Source: Larimichthys crocea (taxonomy: Eukaryota; Chordata; Actinopteri; Sciaenidae). From it: a DNA stretch of 64,000 nt. This document shows positions 15,701-29,891 of the stretch, one piece after another (position 1 is the stretch's first letter; each line of letters opens with the position of its first letter). Location of the stretch: positions 12,770,930 through 12,834,929 of the forward strand of contig NC_040012.1 in NCBI RefSeq assembly GCF_000972845.2. The letters run 5' to 3'. The notes beneath the pieces were generated by a model that was not told the DNA's origin, searched no databases, and saw nothing but the letters and a program-made list of their open reading frames with translations. Both the position numbers and the translations under genes were made by a program.

Positions 15701-17299
15701 GGCCGGCAGTCTGTGATCTCATAGCATGCCGTGTTCGCCATATTTTGCTCTACTCGTCAGCATTGCCAAAGCCTTTACCTCTGCTCATTAATGATTTGCC
15801 CTCAGACGCCAAATCGCACGCTGATGAATAACCTTCAAAAGCGGTCAGCGTCATGCTTTCATGAGAGAACAATCGGGGTTTGTGAATCAGACAATGTGGT
15901 TACTTTTAGGAATCAGCAAGTTTAGCAGTGATGTCACGGGGCTGTGAAAACGCCAAACGGATGTTATTTACGGGCGCTGTGGAGGGGCATCTCTTCAGCG
16001 TTCACGTATAGTGTTAGCATGAGAATTACTGTCTCCATTGGCAGCGAGGTGGCTGTGGACAGTGAGTTACAGCCGAACTGCCCTCAGCGCTGATCATTAA
16101 CAGTTCTAACACACTGGGATATTAAAGTTTGTTTTACAGCTCCCATCAACAACCATGTAGGGCTATAGACATGTGTTATTGAATTCATATAATGTGAGTT
16201 ATTAGGCCGTACATCTTGAGCGTCCATGTATATTGCTGGATGTGTCCTGTGTGGTCCTGAAGGAAATAGAGTAGTAGAAGAGATCATATTGGTTATTAAA
16301 CAGCTGTGCCATACCTGACCACAGAAGATATGAACAAAAAATAAAAGATTATTATTATTATTATCATCACCCCTGGACTGCTTGCATTCATGTGAGCATG
16401 CTCAAACACCTGGTGCAGATAGACATTGTTCAAAACAATAAATAATAAGCTCACTTTTAGCACAGAGTTTTATCAGCCAATGAAAGTAATGAGATTAAGC
16501 TAGTAAAAAAAACAGAAACATAATTCCTGTGTCCACTCCAGTGAATCAGAGGTATTCGGATAAGTGAAGAGAGCAGCCTTAGATGAGAAGCTGTGTAAGT
16601 AATAAAACCAGCCACAGACCAAGTGATGCAGCTCCTATCATTCCTGTTGGTCTGTTCTTGTGCTTTAAAAAAATAGGATCAATTCCAGTCTAGGGAATTG
16701 CTATTCTTATACCTGCTGGCCTAGCAGATGAGTTTTAAAGAAAATAGGACCCCACCTGGAACAAGTTAACCCTTCCAGCTTGACCAACAACACGAAGCGG
16801 TGCCTGCGTCATGTACCTGCTGGCTAGATGTTGATAACTTAAAATTCCTCCCAACCTCAGTAATGAAAAAGCTGCCAATCAAAGCCAAAATTGCATTTCA
16901 TGATCATGTTAACGGTAGCTCTACTTATTGTAAATAAACTTTAAAAAAAAGGAAACTCCTAAACACAACATCTTAATGTGGGATTAATTCCGAATAGGTT
17001 TAGTAATCAGCTCATCTCTGCTTATGCATGTGAAGGAAGAAAAACAAACAGGGTGGCACATCAGGAATTGGGTGCTGGATTAGGGTGCAACAGTGCGGTT
17101 TTGATGTTTAATCACTCCTTATGCATAAGCTGTTCTAAGGGGGATAGAAAGGCTTTCCACTAAGCCCTAATGTGGGGTGTCTTCCCGGTGAATTTTGCCT
17201 CAGTTGGCATAACATGCTGTGAACCTGCATTTTTTTTTTTGTTTGCCTGAGAGGTTCCACTAAAGCAGAACGACAGCACCGACCAAACATAGCATCTCA

Positions 17300-17318
17300 C
17301 TTCTCCCCCTCCCTCCCT

Positions 17319-17364
<46 letters not shown>
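17300..17364. repeat. Pure pyrimidine tract with (CT)n
   Basis: Sixty-five consecutive pyrimidines on the + strand, the last 42 (17323-17364) a perfect TC dinucleotide repeat. It lies in the upstream intron. Confidence 0.95.
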
Positions 17365-17369
<5 letters not shown>

Positions 17370-19379
17370 CACTTAGGGTGACTCAGGTGGAGGCACTGTG
17401 ACCACTTGCATTTATGACGTTTAAAAGCCCATTTCACAACCACGTTGATGCACTGTCAGGCCCGGCCTGAAAGCATTGTATAATTGGACAACAATTACAC
17501 GGTTTAATAACAGATCGGGCTGTTATTGTGACATTTTAAAGCAAAGAAATAGACATATGGACACAGCAGGGAAACAGCACGTCACTCACTCTAAAAAACA
17601 AAAAAACAAACTGATGGTTTCCTTCAGTCGCATACAGAGACCGCCCAACAGCACCAGCAGCTGTCCACAGTGGTTCACATGTTTGTGCCACCAATGTCGG
17701 TGTAAGCGTGACCCTCGATGAACGTTGCTATCACTGCGAGGCGACGCACTATTCCCACGAGTCCTCGCGTTTAAAAACCGAACGTCTGGAAACATTTCCG
17801 CAGGCGGCCTTTCCAAGCGGAGACAGATTTGTACATGGCCATGCTTGTGGTTTGGTGTTATAGCTGCAGACAAACTGAGGACAGATGTGTTTGGAACCTC
17901 CACCCCCTCCGCCGCTCCTCCTCCCCCATGATCCTCCATTCCCTCCCTCCTTCCAGTTCCCCTAATCTGGGACTCATTGTGTCTGTAATAAAGCACAGCT
18001 GCACAGATCCTTTTCTGAACCCACTCAGTTCAGCTGATTACATGGGAGTAAGAGGGCTCTCCTCTCAGAGTCCAGTCACACAGCCATGCTCCCCACATGG
18101 AACCGCTCGACTGGTCCCTTAACACAGATAATGCATGTGAGAGGAGAGACTTCCTTGTGCTGGACTGATGCCAAGACTAATTGTTCACACCTGATGTTGC
18201 GTTTGCAACTGTTACACTTCAGGGACCATTATATCCATCGCTATTTGTAATGTCTAACACAGGTTTTGCACACAAAAGGAAAACATGTTTGTTTATTTTT
18301 TTTTTTATCTACACGCTTGAAATCTGTTAATTCAGCTTTGCAGATTGCAGATGTATATGCATAGTTCTTAGTCTATAGGCGTCTTTAAATGGAAAAACTT
18401 TTTGGAATTAACAAATAGTTTGTGTAGTTTTAATGCAGCTCACACTGCATTATGTGAAGACGAGACTCCAATGCAGTGTGTCAATTTGTCGGGTTGGATT
18501 GTGTTAAATTGCTTCAGCTCAGAAATAAAAAAGAACTCATGCATATGAAAGTGAGCAGTCCTAATAGAAAGATGTGTCTCTCTTACAAATTGATGCCGCA
18601 TTGAGTGTCAGAGGCTGAAATTCTGCATTAAAGACAAAAAAAAAAACAGTAACAGGGATCAATAACGGCTCTGAATTGTGCACAAGATGTTTCCATGACC
18701 CAACTCAGATGAACAACTCAAATTGTCAAAAGTCCAGAAACTGTCCGCAATCGGAAAAACACTTTTAAATTGATTTCTTTGTCTACCGCGAGTACACAAG
18801 TTTGTGCTATCAATTTGAAAAATGTGATTCCTTCCTTCCGAGATAGAGACATTAATTGCTTTGCACAGACGGATCTTTATACCATCATCCATCCATAGAA
18901 TAACCTGCCTCCTCCCTTTTGATTGCAAACTATGTGGGGGGGGAGGTCAAAGCTGTGTTCAGCATCTCCGTTGTAGCATGGTATCTCGAGGAACCGACGG
19001 TGTACAAAGAAACAAGCTCGGCTGACACATTAAGACAGCATTTGTAAATTCACACAAATGCATGCTTTCCTTTTCTGTTTGCTTTCTTCGACTCGAGCAG
19101 CACATAACAAGCTGTCATGCATCTGAAAGGCTGTGTATTTGTCGAATGTGAAAGCTTTTGAGAGGAACATTGGGCTTGTCTTTAATCTTCCCTCTGTGTA
19201 TTTTTCGTCTTTTTCTTTAAGCACGGGCTAATTGTGTTTCAAGCAGAATTTGACACGTATTGATTCAAACGTGCAATGGCAGATGTGCACACACCCCGTG
19301 TATTGGCAGTTGCCCTAATCCCCGTCTTTGAAGAAGGAGCTTCTTTTTCCATGCTGTCATTGTTTTGAAAATGGATTTC

Positions 19380-19405
19380 TTATTTATTTATTTATTTGTT
19401 TATTT
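19380..19405. repeat. (TTTA)n microsatellite
   Basis: About six TTAT/TTTA tetranucleotide units with one G interruption. Confidence 0.8.
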
Positions 19406-21786
19406 TTACATTTTTCTCTCCCCAAGTTTCAAACCCCATTTGGCTTTGGACATCTGTTTGTTTTGCTCTTAAAAATGGGTTCAGGGGGAGAGATCTTTCA
19501 TGTGTCTTGTGATGTGTGGCATAGGGCAAGTGAATAAAATGACGATAATGGTTTGTAGCTGTGACTGTGATGCCCTGCCTAGCATGATGACTCATTTGCC
19601 CTGTTTACCTTGAAAGAGAAGCATTTTAAAGTCCTTCAACAAAAGAATGTCTTTTTATATACTAGATATTTTCCAGCTGTTTTGGTGTATGCAGCATGGC
19701 AGAATATACAGTTTATTCTTTCTTTTTTTTCTTCAGTAAATCATTTTTCTTTACTTCGAGAGAGATGCAGAAGAAGCCCTTATCTTACAGTATAATAGTC
19801 TCCTCCAGAGGCTGTCAGCCTCATCTTCCCTTTGTCTGCCGCTTTGTTTCTCAGCCAAAGAGGATTCACATGCCTTCTCCTTGTTTCTCCCCGTGCCCTG
19901 ACTTCTCCAAAGGAGAAAAAAAAAGCAGAGAAGCAGGAATTCCATTAGCTTTGTTCTCAAAAACTCAACGTGAACTTGTGACTGTGTGTTGCACATGACA
20001 TAATGGCCCTGAGAACTGGCCCCAGTTCCCAATGCATTTTTCTACAGCCTTTATTTTACCTCTTACACTGTAGGTGAGTTCATCGCATCCTTCTATGTCT
20101 TTTCTTTTTTGTTTTGTACAGACACTCTGCTTTCTATAAAATCCTGCACTCTTTTGAATCTGGCTCCGATTGTTGCACTGAAGGATAAATGAAAACAGTA
20201 CATATGTGTGTGAGAGTGTGTGCCCACACGTCCATGTGTGCATGTTCAGAATAAAGGGGAAGGGGAAAAAAAGCGAACAGAAACAGCATGTTTGTGTGTG
20301 TGGTTAGGTTTGTAATTGGATGCACTGGACCACATCAGTCTTTACCTGAGCTAGTCATTTGCATGGGTCTGATTGACAACAGAGCTATGCAAAGCAGGTG
20401 CAAGTGTTATGCCTTATGAAGGCAGAGAGGATGCACAAACCATGCCTTTTTCATTAGCTATCACATTCTTGTTAATTAGTATTGAGTCATTATTGCTAAG
20501 AAAATGGTTGAAATTTCATTTGCATAAAGGCATATCAACTCTTATCCAGTCACGGTCCATCTGCCGGAGTTTATTTTGTCTGATTAGGTTTCACCTCAGG
20601 CTAAACATAGTGGGAGGTTTTTATACAGTTGCTAAAGTCATCAAACTTAACGTACTCAGGAGAATCATAAAATTCCACCTGAATAAGTGCAGCAAAGTTT
20701 TTTAAAAAAAGGGGGGTATCAATCAAGACTAAAGACATCTAGTTAAAACCAAAAACGAAAACCTTGAAAACTTGTTTTGCTTGTGATGTGCACAGAGTCT
20801 TTAAAAATCAATAAATATGCCCTCCTGTTTCACCTTGTACTTAATTTTTTGACATAGTTCTAATATATAACAGTCTTTGTAGGAGAGTTGGGAGTTTTTT
20901 TTACACTCGTAATAGGTGGCCTTGACTTCTAGTCGTCTGTGAATGTGTGAGTATCACTCTTTAAACAGATAGTGGGAAGTAGTGCATGTAAATTGGAACA
21001 TTATTCGCATTACTTTGCCTGTAGTGTCACGCGATGTCCTTGCTTTGTGTTTGTTCTGGCTGGTCATTCGTGTGGCTTATTCACCACCGTGTAATGAAAG
21101 TTTAAATGTGTTTGAATTTAGTGAGGCGACCGAGATAGTTACATTTATTACAAGACAGAAAGCCCTTGAAGGCCCTGGGATTAGTATCCATGGGCTGCTG
21201 TATAGCTATGCATAGGGTGGTGTCACATATGAAGGGAGAGCGCCCACCCCTGTCACGCATGACGGTTAGCATTTATGGTGGCCGGATCTGCCTCTTTTCA
21301 GCATTAAATTAACTCCAGGTCAAGTAATGACACAGAATGTTAGGCAATTTTCAGAACGTAATCACGTCCTAATATACAGTAATTTACGACTGTGTTAATT
21401 TGATGAAATCTGATAGCATACAAATAGCTTCAAATAGCTCTGTGATCAATCTCCTGAGAAATGAGCATTGTCTTCTCGATCTGCTCTTCCTTTGTCCAGT
21501 GCAAATCAAAGTTTTAATGAATTGTCTGGTTTGTTTTGGCCTGATAAATGTCCTGCACATATCATGTAAAATCTGATATATACGATTAATATATTCTTAT
21601 GACTGTGTTAAGATCAAATGATCATCTCTTCATTTTTTTTATTTTCAAATGGAAGTAATTAAAAGTGATACTTAATCCACTGATACGCATCCCAATAGTG
21701 ATACTCTATCCAATATTCTAGAATAAAATATATTTTCTATAAATAAAATGATATATTTAAGCCTGTATACCCTTGCCCTTATTCAG

Positions 21787-21950
21787 GCGGTACACTTTTG
21801 ATTATTTTTATCTTCTATGTCGACTGTTGTTACTGCAACTCGTGCTCTTAATGCCGGGCTGACCTGTTTTTCTCGTCCACGTTTCATTGTACCCTGTGTT
21901 AATCTATATTTGACAAATAAAACGGAAACTGATAAACTGAACTGAAACTT
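21787..21950 (+). repeat. Possible LINE 3' tail
   Basis: The sequence ACGTTTCATTGTACCCTGTG, then a short gap, then TTGACAAATAAAAC and a degenerate short tandem end (GAAACTGATAAACTGAACTG) resembles the 3' tail of fish LINEs, which end in a TTTCATTGTAC...TGACAATAAA phrase and a short tandem repeat. No coding part of a reverse transcriptase precedes it. Weakly supported. Confidence 0.35.
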
Positions 21951-24900
21951 AAATGCTGTGGACTTATAATAAGGTGGATGTTAAAGGTCGCTAGTTCTTA
22001 ATGCTTCAGGGGGAACTCTGGTAACAAGCTCTCCAAGTAAAGAAAAATGATGAAACTTCTCAAATCTCTCCTGTAGAGTGATTAATTTCTCAGCTGTCCA
22101 CCTGTATCATCAAATGACATAACATTATGTCGTAAAATACACTGTTTGCTACTGGTTCACCGCAAGGATGACAAATAATGTGAGTTGGGAGGATTTGATT
22201 GATGCAATATGTTTTCCACCCTTTACTTAAAATATGCAGTGTTTGCACACAAACTGCTGAATTTCGGTCTGGCACCAGACATCCCCAACCACAAAGACAC
22301 CAATAGTGTGTTTCCTGCACTGATAACAGTTCTACTAGCCTCCCTAAAATAAGTGGGTATCATGTTGCTCAACCTTTAAGGGACTGTTGATTATAATTTT
22401 CATAAACATGCGCTCCTGACTCAGTTAAGATGGGAGTAGATATTGTGCCAGAGCTAGTGAAGCTGGACCCTGCAGCCTGATTTCAGGATTTACGATTAGT
22501 TTTCCACTCGATGAAAGAAGAATGAGACATTGACATCATTGCATAAGTCACCTATTCTGCTTTTTCCATCAGAAGCGCTGAGTTACGATTGTCCCCGTGG
22601 AACAATGACTGGTACAGTTCTGTGCATATAGACAGGACCCACTCTGCTGCTGTGATTAAAAAGTCTTACAAGACCGAGTGAATATGCCAGCAGAGGTTAC
22701 CTCATCACTGCTTACTGCCTCCTCCTTTGTCTCTTTGATTTTTATGATGGTATTTTGACAGAAATGATCAAGGGAAAGGGCTAAATAGTTTTGAGTCTGT
22801 ACTCCTGAGATCAAAAGGACCTAATAATGTCACATTACAGGTTGCAGTGAGGCAGTTTTAGTGCCCAGCCCTCGTGATCAGGCTTTTCAGAAAACATCAG
22901 CTCAGCTTAAAACCGGAGGCACAGCAGTCAGCTGATTAGCTGTTGGCAGCTTTACTTTTTTCTTTATACTTTTCTGTTTTTTCTCTTGGACTTTTTATGA
23001 ACATTAACCAGTATACAGACAGCTATTTTATTCAATTTGAACAATCATTACATGTAATGCATGGAAGTGAAGCAGCAGCAGCTTTTTTTTTACTTTAATG
23101 AATTCAGGTTTCTGAGTGTGCATAATAACACACGCACAACACTTGAGCTCTTTCTTTTAAGTAGCGTCTTTGTTTTAATCACAGTAGATTTATAATAAAT
23201 GAAAGCGATTAATATCTGATCTTTATTATTCATGGATATTTCTCACCCAACGAGAGCCTCAGAGAGGATATAACTTTCTGTCCAGCTGCAAATGCCACAG
23301 AGAGACAGCAGCGCTGTGACAGCACTATGGCACAGCAGAGATGGATGTACAGAGCAGTGGAGCATTCCCTAAAATGTGTATTACTGTGGTGTATGGTCAC
23401 AAGAGAATGACCTCTATAATACAGAAACAATAAAAAGTGATACATGTGGACACCTTAAATGGATTATTATTCACAGTCTGATTTCCAGGAGACACCTCAG
23501 TGTCTCAAACTGACTCTGGCCTCCAACCCCACATAGATTGCTTTATTTTAATCCCACCCACTTTTGTTCCTCATTTCTCTCTCTCCTTCTCTCCTTTAAT
23601 CAATTAAAGCCTTAGTAGATTGAACAAAACAGCCAATGCCGGCAGTTAGGGTGTAGAGCACAATTAAAAACCTGTGACCTTTTCATAAGAAAGCAGAAGT
23701 AAGTCAACGAAAGAAGGAAGGAAGTCTGTTTACGGACATGAAGTTCAACACCTCATTTCATAGAACTCTGATTTACATCTGGAAGGTTCTGCCAACTCAC
23801 AGCAGGGTGTCTACAGGCTTCAAGATTTAGAGATACGTTGGTATTATATTGTTACATATACCTAACACTTAGCCCCATTATACTCTACAGTAATTATAAG
23901 TTTCATTCTTAAAAAAAGTATCAATTATTGTCCTTTTGAACTTGGAGAAGAAGAAGGGCAGTGAAACCTACTGGAAGGCACTTTTTTTTAAAAAGAAAAG
24001 CTATCAGCTTTTGTCGTTTTAGCAGTTTGATTTTTCTGGCACATTTTCATAATAAGCTTCACCTGTAAGCATTCACCAGGGTCACGGAGCTTTTCTGAAA
24101 GACGCCATAAAGAGAGTTCAAGTCTGACGCCCGGGTAATGTGGTCAGTTTAATACCCCACTAAAGCCTCTGTATCAAGCTGCTCGTCTCAATAACTCACA
24201 GAACAAAATCCCAGTAGCTATGCGCTGATAACTGCAGAAGGATGTAGCTTAGCCTTATCGGCTCTTGGCTCCAGTGACACAGTAATCCACACAATGCTCG
24301 GCTGTCATTGTACTGGAAAACACAGAATCATTTCATTTACCCAACAAAAGCCGGAGAATAATTGTGATGTCCCCATGCGCCTTCCCGTTACTACTAACCC
24401 ACTGAGATTGCTAATTTTCAAAGGTCAAATATTACTTATTCAAAAGAGCTGAACTGTCATCATGCATTTTTTTTTTCCCTTTGCCTCTCGGATAAAAAGC
24501 CTCTTCCTGAATGTCATTGTAGGAAGATTGCAGTAGCATGTTGTGTTCGGCTAGCTTTTCCCTCAGCAGGTATCTACTGAGTTCATGTGTAGGCCTGGGA
24601 CACCCAGTGGAGAGAGTAATGGTCGTTTCCTTAAGGCTAATCATTGCTAAGACACTAAGCGAACCTTTGTACCTTGATTCCAAAGGAAATGAAGGCGACT
24701 CTCTTCTTGGTGGGGGTTTGCTTACCTTGTAATTTTCCTTTAAATACAATGTTTCCCTCTCCTAAGGGCCAGTTTTCTTTCACCAAGGGAACTTAAAAAT
24801 CTCTCCATTTGAGATTGAGCAAGCTCACATAGCTATAGCCACTCAGACGCCAATGCTACTTAAGTTTCTCAGTGTGTACACCAATGTGAGTGTGTGTGAT

Positions 24901-26727
24901 AAGGGAAGGTAGTATCAATACGTTCTTTCTTTGAGGGCCTCTTCATGCATCTCTAATCGAGGCAGCAGTTTTTAGGAAGGAAATAGCTCTAACAATATGC
25001 ATAAACTACACAAACCAAGTGTTGGGGGAATGGTCACTGCAATCAAGCTAGGAAAATGAGCCAGCTGCTTGTTAAGTGTGTTTATGCCTCGATGCAATTC
25101 CTCTTTAGTTTTCTTAATTGCTAGAGACACTGAACAGAGTACAAACACTGCATGTTTTTTTCATGCAAATCCCTTACATATTTCAGGCCCAGCTATAAAT
25201 GCATGGAATGCTTTGCGCGTTTGAAGTGCATTGCATTAGTAAAACGCCTTCGAGGGCTTAGTCTGGCAAAAGGCAGTATCGTCATTTCCAGATCCAAGCT
25301 TCAGCTACAAACAGTTTACTTTCTCTGAAAGAATACCCTATTTTCTCAAAAACAAAAATATACCGTAGTCTCATCTCTGCCACTCAGCCTCTTTTAAATG
25401 AATGGATTTTTAGAAATGTCTTGATTTAGTACCAGAACATTACATCCCCTCAATTACCACAAGCCCTGTACCACTGCCGGTTCTTTTGTTGTAACGGATT
25501 GACGATGCCTTGACACAACTGACTGTTGTTTTCATCATTAATTATCAATGTAATGTTTTAAATGTGCATAGTTTATATATCTGTAAAAAGCGCAAATGCA
25601 TCTTTTATTAATTGCATTAGATCGGAGGCCAACAAACAATTATTTTCTACATTTTAAGCACCTACATGGAAATAGGCATGGGTGTAATAAGTTTGACAAT
25701 AGCGTTTGTTTACTCACCAGCCTTGAAGCTGTAGAATATGCATTTGTAAAAGTAGAATAACATATGCATGCACAATTATGCATAGCGAGCAGCCATCTTA
25801 GTACTAAAAACATTAGTGTATACTGCTTTTAGCAGTTTGTGCAATAATTGGCCAATTACAGAATGCACTGTGAAAGATATTTTTGTGGTCGGGCAAAAAG
25901 TCTGTATGCTGACCTTAATTTGGCATGTTCTCCCCAATTTTTGGACTGGATTAGAATTTCATATCACAGCAGTTTGAATTGAGGTACCAGCGTGCGAGCT
26001 CCACTGGGGCTTAACAGGATCTTATAAACAGTGGTGCTGGCATAGATTTCTCACACAGCACATTCAGTTGGAGCCTCTGCTTCATATTGCATTGTCTCAT
26101 CGCCAGTGCAGGCCACTCTACTAAACCTGGTCACATTCATTTGTGAATAATGCATTTTGTCAGGGGTGTTGTACCATTTGCCAGGGTTGGATGGTGTGGG
26201 GATTGCCACCAGGGTATTTGCCTGGGTTTGCATTTATCCACAGCTACTGATGAAACACCTATGCTGAGTATTTCTCAACTGTCAGTGACCTCACTTCCCA
26301 GAAATGAGTGATGGTATATTGGGATGATCTCACATGAGAGGTTTGGGTCTTGTCACATTTACAGCACATTAAGAGGGACTTCCAGCCAGTGCATTTGGCA
26401 GGCATGCGTAAAGGGCTGAGATTGTGGAACAGTTTCTTTGCCTCTGTGCAGTCAAGAGTCTGCTTTCCACGTTCCAAATTAAATGTATCTCCCTCTGCCT
26501 CTCCCTATCTCGCTCTAACTATTTGTGTCTGTCTGAGTTAGAGTTATCACGTGATGGAGCAGACAATAGAGAGGCACTCTGGCACTACGGAGAGGTTAGC
26601 TCGGGTTTTTGTGTTGCTTGTCAGTGAGGGGGGGCATCTAAGCTGTGAATAGGATCATTGAGTCGGAGGTAATTTTGGGCCCCAGTGCAGGGCATTAGTT
26701 GGACAGGCCTTTCTGCTGACAGGCCTG

Positions 26728-26771
26728 TTTCTCCTCTCTCTCTCCCTCTCCCCTCCCCCTTCTTTTTCTTT
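26728..26771. repeat. Pyrimidine-only tract
   Basis: Forty-four consecutive pyrimidines (CTCTCTCCCTCTCCCC type), followed by C-rich blocks. It lies in the upstream intron. Confidence 0.8.
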
Positions 26772-29700
26772 AACCCCCAACCCCCAGTCCCCCTCTGCTG
26801 CATCGGCATTTCTATCCAAACCAGAGGCCTTTATCGTTGTGCTCATGACGACATGTCTGATAGGGCGTGGCAGCCAAGATCTCTTTTAGCCCCTGCACCT
26901 TGGGGAGCCAATACATCTAGATATAGATAAGTTGCAGCAGCCAGGGTTTAAGCGGTTCCACACTACACATTTCTGTGTTTTTTTTAAGCCACCAGAGTGT
27001 GTCTGATAAATGAAGAGACACATGCTGGACATTCTCATTCATTATCATTGGAAATGGTCGTGCCTGCTGGGAGTTTGTGATTGCCGTGGGGGCTGACTGT
27101 TGAAGGGCCTCTCTGAGGTGTCCTGATGGCCAAATTTCAGAAGACGCTGAAGTGCTGGAGCTCAGCTCAACAAGAGGCTTGGGCTAAAATAACTCACATG
27201 GGGGAAACGCTGCTGTCAAATGCACTACTACACATTTTCACAACAATGAATAGTCAAAACTGCCAGAGAGAAAATAAAAACACATGGGCTGCAGCTTAAA
27301 TGTATCAAGTCATGGTTTAAAATAGTCATAAATAGTGTCATAATGGCATAAAATTACTTAAAGATTTTCAGTCAAACAAGCTGAGCCGGACTGACATGTA
27401 GTCTATAAATGACTTTTTTAAAGTCAGGCAAGTCAGTGTTCCACTACTGGTTTCCTGTTACTATTTATTGACATAATGCTCACTGGAAAGATTTTGAATA
27501 CAGTGACGGGGAAGAGGAAGTGAAGTAACAATTGGTTCCTTTTTAGTTATTAAAAAGCATTACCCACACATGTACCTACAGGCTTTCGTTTTTGTCAAAT
27601 ACAACTAATGTATGGGTTTTTCCAGATTAATGGAAAATTTCCAAGAACCAAACATGTTATCTATAAATTGTTTTGTCCAACCAACAGTCGGTATTGCAAA
27701 AAACTTTAATTTACAACAATAAAACAAAGCAAAGCAGCAAGAGGGCAACCATGAAATGTTTGGGTTTTTTTGTTTTTTAAAAGAAGAATGATTCACTTCT
27801 GAATACTTTTTTTATTTTTTATTATTGATTATGGCTCTACTTACATTTGCTTGATAACATTATATAGACTTAGCACCTTAGTGGGAATAGTGTGAATGGG
27901 ACTTCACTGACCTCCGAGTGAAGTTCTTAAATCTACGGACTGTCTTGTGCTGTATTGTGAGTTATTTTGACAGTCCCATGCTCTGTATTCTACCTCGGTC
28001 TGAGAATCTGCTGACTTGGGCTGGCTGGTGATTGCCTGAAGGCTTTGAGTTTACAGACGGCTGGCTTTAAGGCAAAATCTTCAGAGAGAGAAGGTCATCT
28101 ATCTGATGTCAGCTTTGCCAGGTTGAAAGAGGGGGAGAAAAAAAACCCTAATTGGTCTAGGGTAATTTAACAAAGGTAGCCAGGAAGGAGATGGTCAATA
28201 TCAAGTGTATTCTAGTATAGAAGAAGCATCTCGTCATCTTTTATCTTCATTATTGGAACTGCTGGCTCTCCTGAAATGCAATTTTACCTCGTGGGCTGTT
28301 AAGCAATATTTAGATGAATTGCAATTGTTCAGGTAAAAAAAAAAGAAAAGTCTAGTTTGCGGTGCAGTTTTCTTATTTTGTCAGTGCTGAAATCTTTCAG
28401 CAGTAGCTGTAATAGAAGGCATCACATGGTCCTGGCAGACGATTTGTTCTCTCTGTTTGGGTTTTGATAAAGTAGAGGAAGATTGCATTTTCATTCATCA
28501 GGATGAATACGTTGTGATTACATTGCATGTCAATTTCTCTGGCTAAAGAAAAGAGGAGGGGAAATCCAAATACTACATTCACACTTAAAAAAAAAAAGAA
28601 AAACTATTATTCACGTAAGATTTGCTTCCCCTTTCAGCCATTCTGCTTTTAGTTGCTCACTAAGAAAACATGTACATCTCTGTCGGTGCTGACAAAGATG
28701 AGAGATTTATTGCTACTAGGGTGTGGTGCACTTGAGGAGAATGGATTGCATGTGTTTGGGTGATACTATTAAATTAAGCCCGGGGGTTAAACTTATGACT
28801 TCCTTTAGACCCCAGACTGATCTACTGCATCCTCTCCCCAAGCACAGAGGGACTCGACGTGCGAGTGCTGATGATGCTCTGAAGACATCAGTAGGTCCCT
28901 AAGGTAGCAGCACAAAGGAAGATTAGACACCCTCCTTGAAGGCTTTTGTTAAGTAATTCCACATCTCCTTTTAATAATTCAAAGCAGCACCCGCCCAGCC
29001 TCCACACAAACGATGTATGGTAACGTTGTGATCTCCGTGGCCAGGAGGAAATTTTATCTTTCCCTTTTATTCTGTTTTGTGCGCTATAAACACAAGGGGT
29101 GGGCTGCCAGGGAAACATATCCACACAAAAAGATCACACAAACTCTTAGGTTTTTGAGGTGTGTGTCTACATGTAGAAGCTACGCAGGATGTGCTGTACT
29201 GTCACTCACGTGTAACGTGAACTGGTGTTGTACCTCTGCCACTGAGGCACCGGTGGGACTCGAGCCCCCCATGAGCCACCTGTCTGCATTGTTTTTGCGT
29301 GCGCGGGTTTTGTTGTGTTTTCTGTGTGAACATGCTGATGAAATAAACATCACGCATGCTTACTTCTGTCTCCCGAGGAGCCGAGGATCGGTAGTCATCC
29401 GTGGAAGGCATCACCGTATGTCATGGGGGACAAAGCTAGCATGCGATGGCCTTAGCTGGAAATAAGACTTATCTTGCAGAATTACACATAAATGCTGTAT
29501 ATATTTTCTCAAACACAAAACACAGAGGCATTTAGGCAGTCTAATTAACACATCAGGTTTTAAGTGTAATGGTTTGGGTTTTGGGGTTCTTCTTTATTAG
29601 CCCTTAAGGGCCACACTTCCCTTTTTTTTCTGTAGTTTTTTTCTCTCTCCAACTCTCTCCTCCACTGCACCTGTTTTGAGCAATACCTTTGGGGCACAGC

Positions 29701-29891
29701 TTGAAGTGAATAATGTATGAGCGCGAAGGAGAATCTGAAAACCTTTGTGGACCCTGTGTCTGTCTGTCTGTGTGTCTCTCTGTCTTCCACCTCCGTTGAC
29801 TCAGTCTCTAGTTTTTCTTTTTCGAGGTTTCTCTCTCACACTGTTGGGCTAATTCATTTTACTTAAATCTATCTGTCTCTGTCTCTCACAG

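Larger units (their letters stand above)
1..29891 (+). other. Long upstream intron of cdh2 (right part), no exon found
   Basis: No reading frame in this stretch resembles a cadherin or any other family I know; open frames are short, on both strands, and read like chance. The missing cdh2 exon (a Cys-Lys-x-Gly-Phe type prodomain start, ending in phase 1) was looked for by eye and not found, although a short exon could be missed. Vertebrate CDH2 genes are known for very long 5' introns, so this is most simply the intron before the third coding exon. It ends in a pyrimidine-rich tract and CACAG at 29887-29891. Contents are AT-rich unique-looking sequence plus the simple repeats listed separately. 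Strand is inferred from the gene. Confidence 0.75.

Noticed and set aside
17586..17996. 136-codon frame on the - strand, overlapping + strand frames
   Set aside because: Lies in a somewhat GC-rich patch where stops are rarer; frames are open on both strands at once and the protein looks like nothing known.
29013..29465. 150-codon open frame on the + strand just upstream of the first visible exon
   Set aside because: No similarity to a known family, irregular composition rich in Cys and Arg, and no splice logic that connects it to the cdh2 frame; likely chance.
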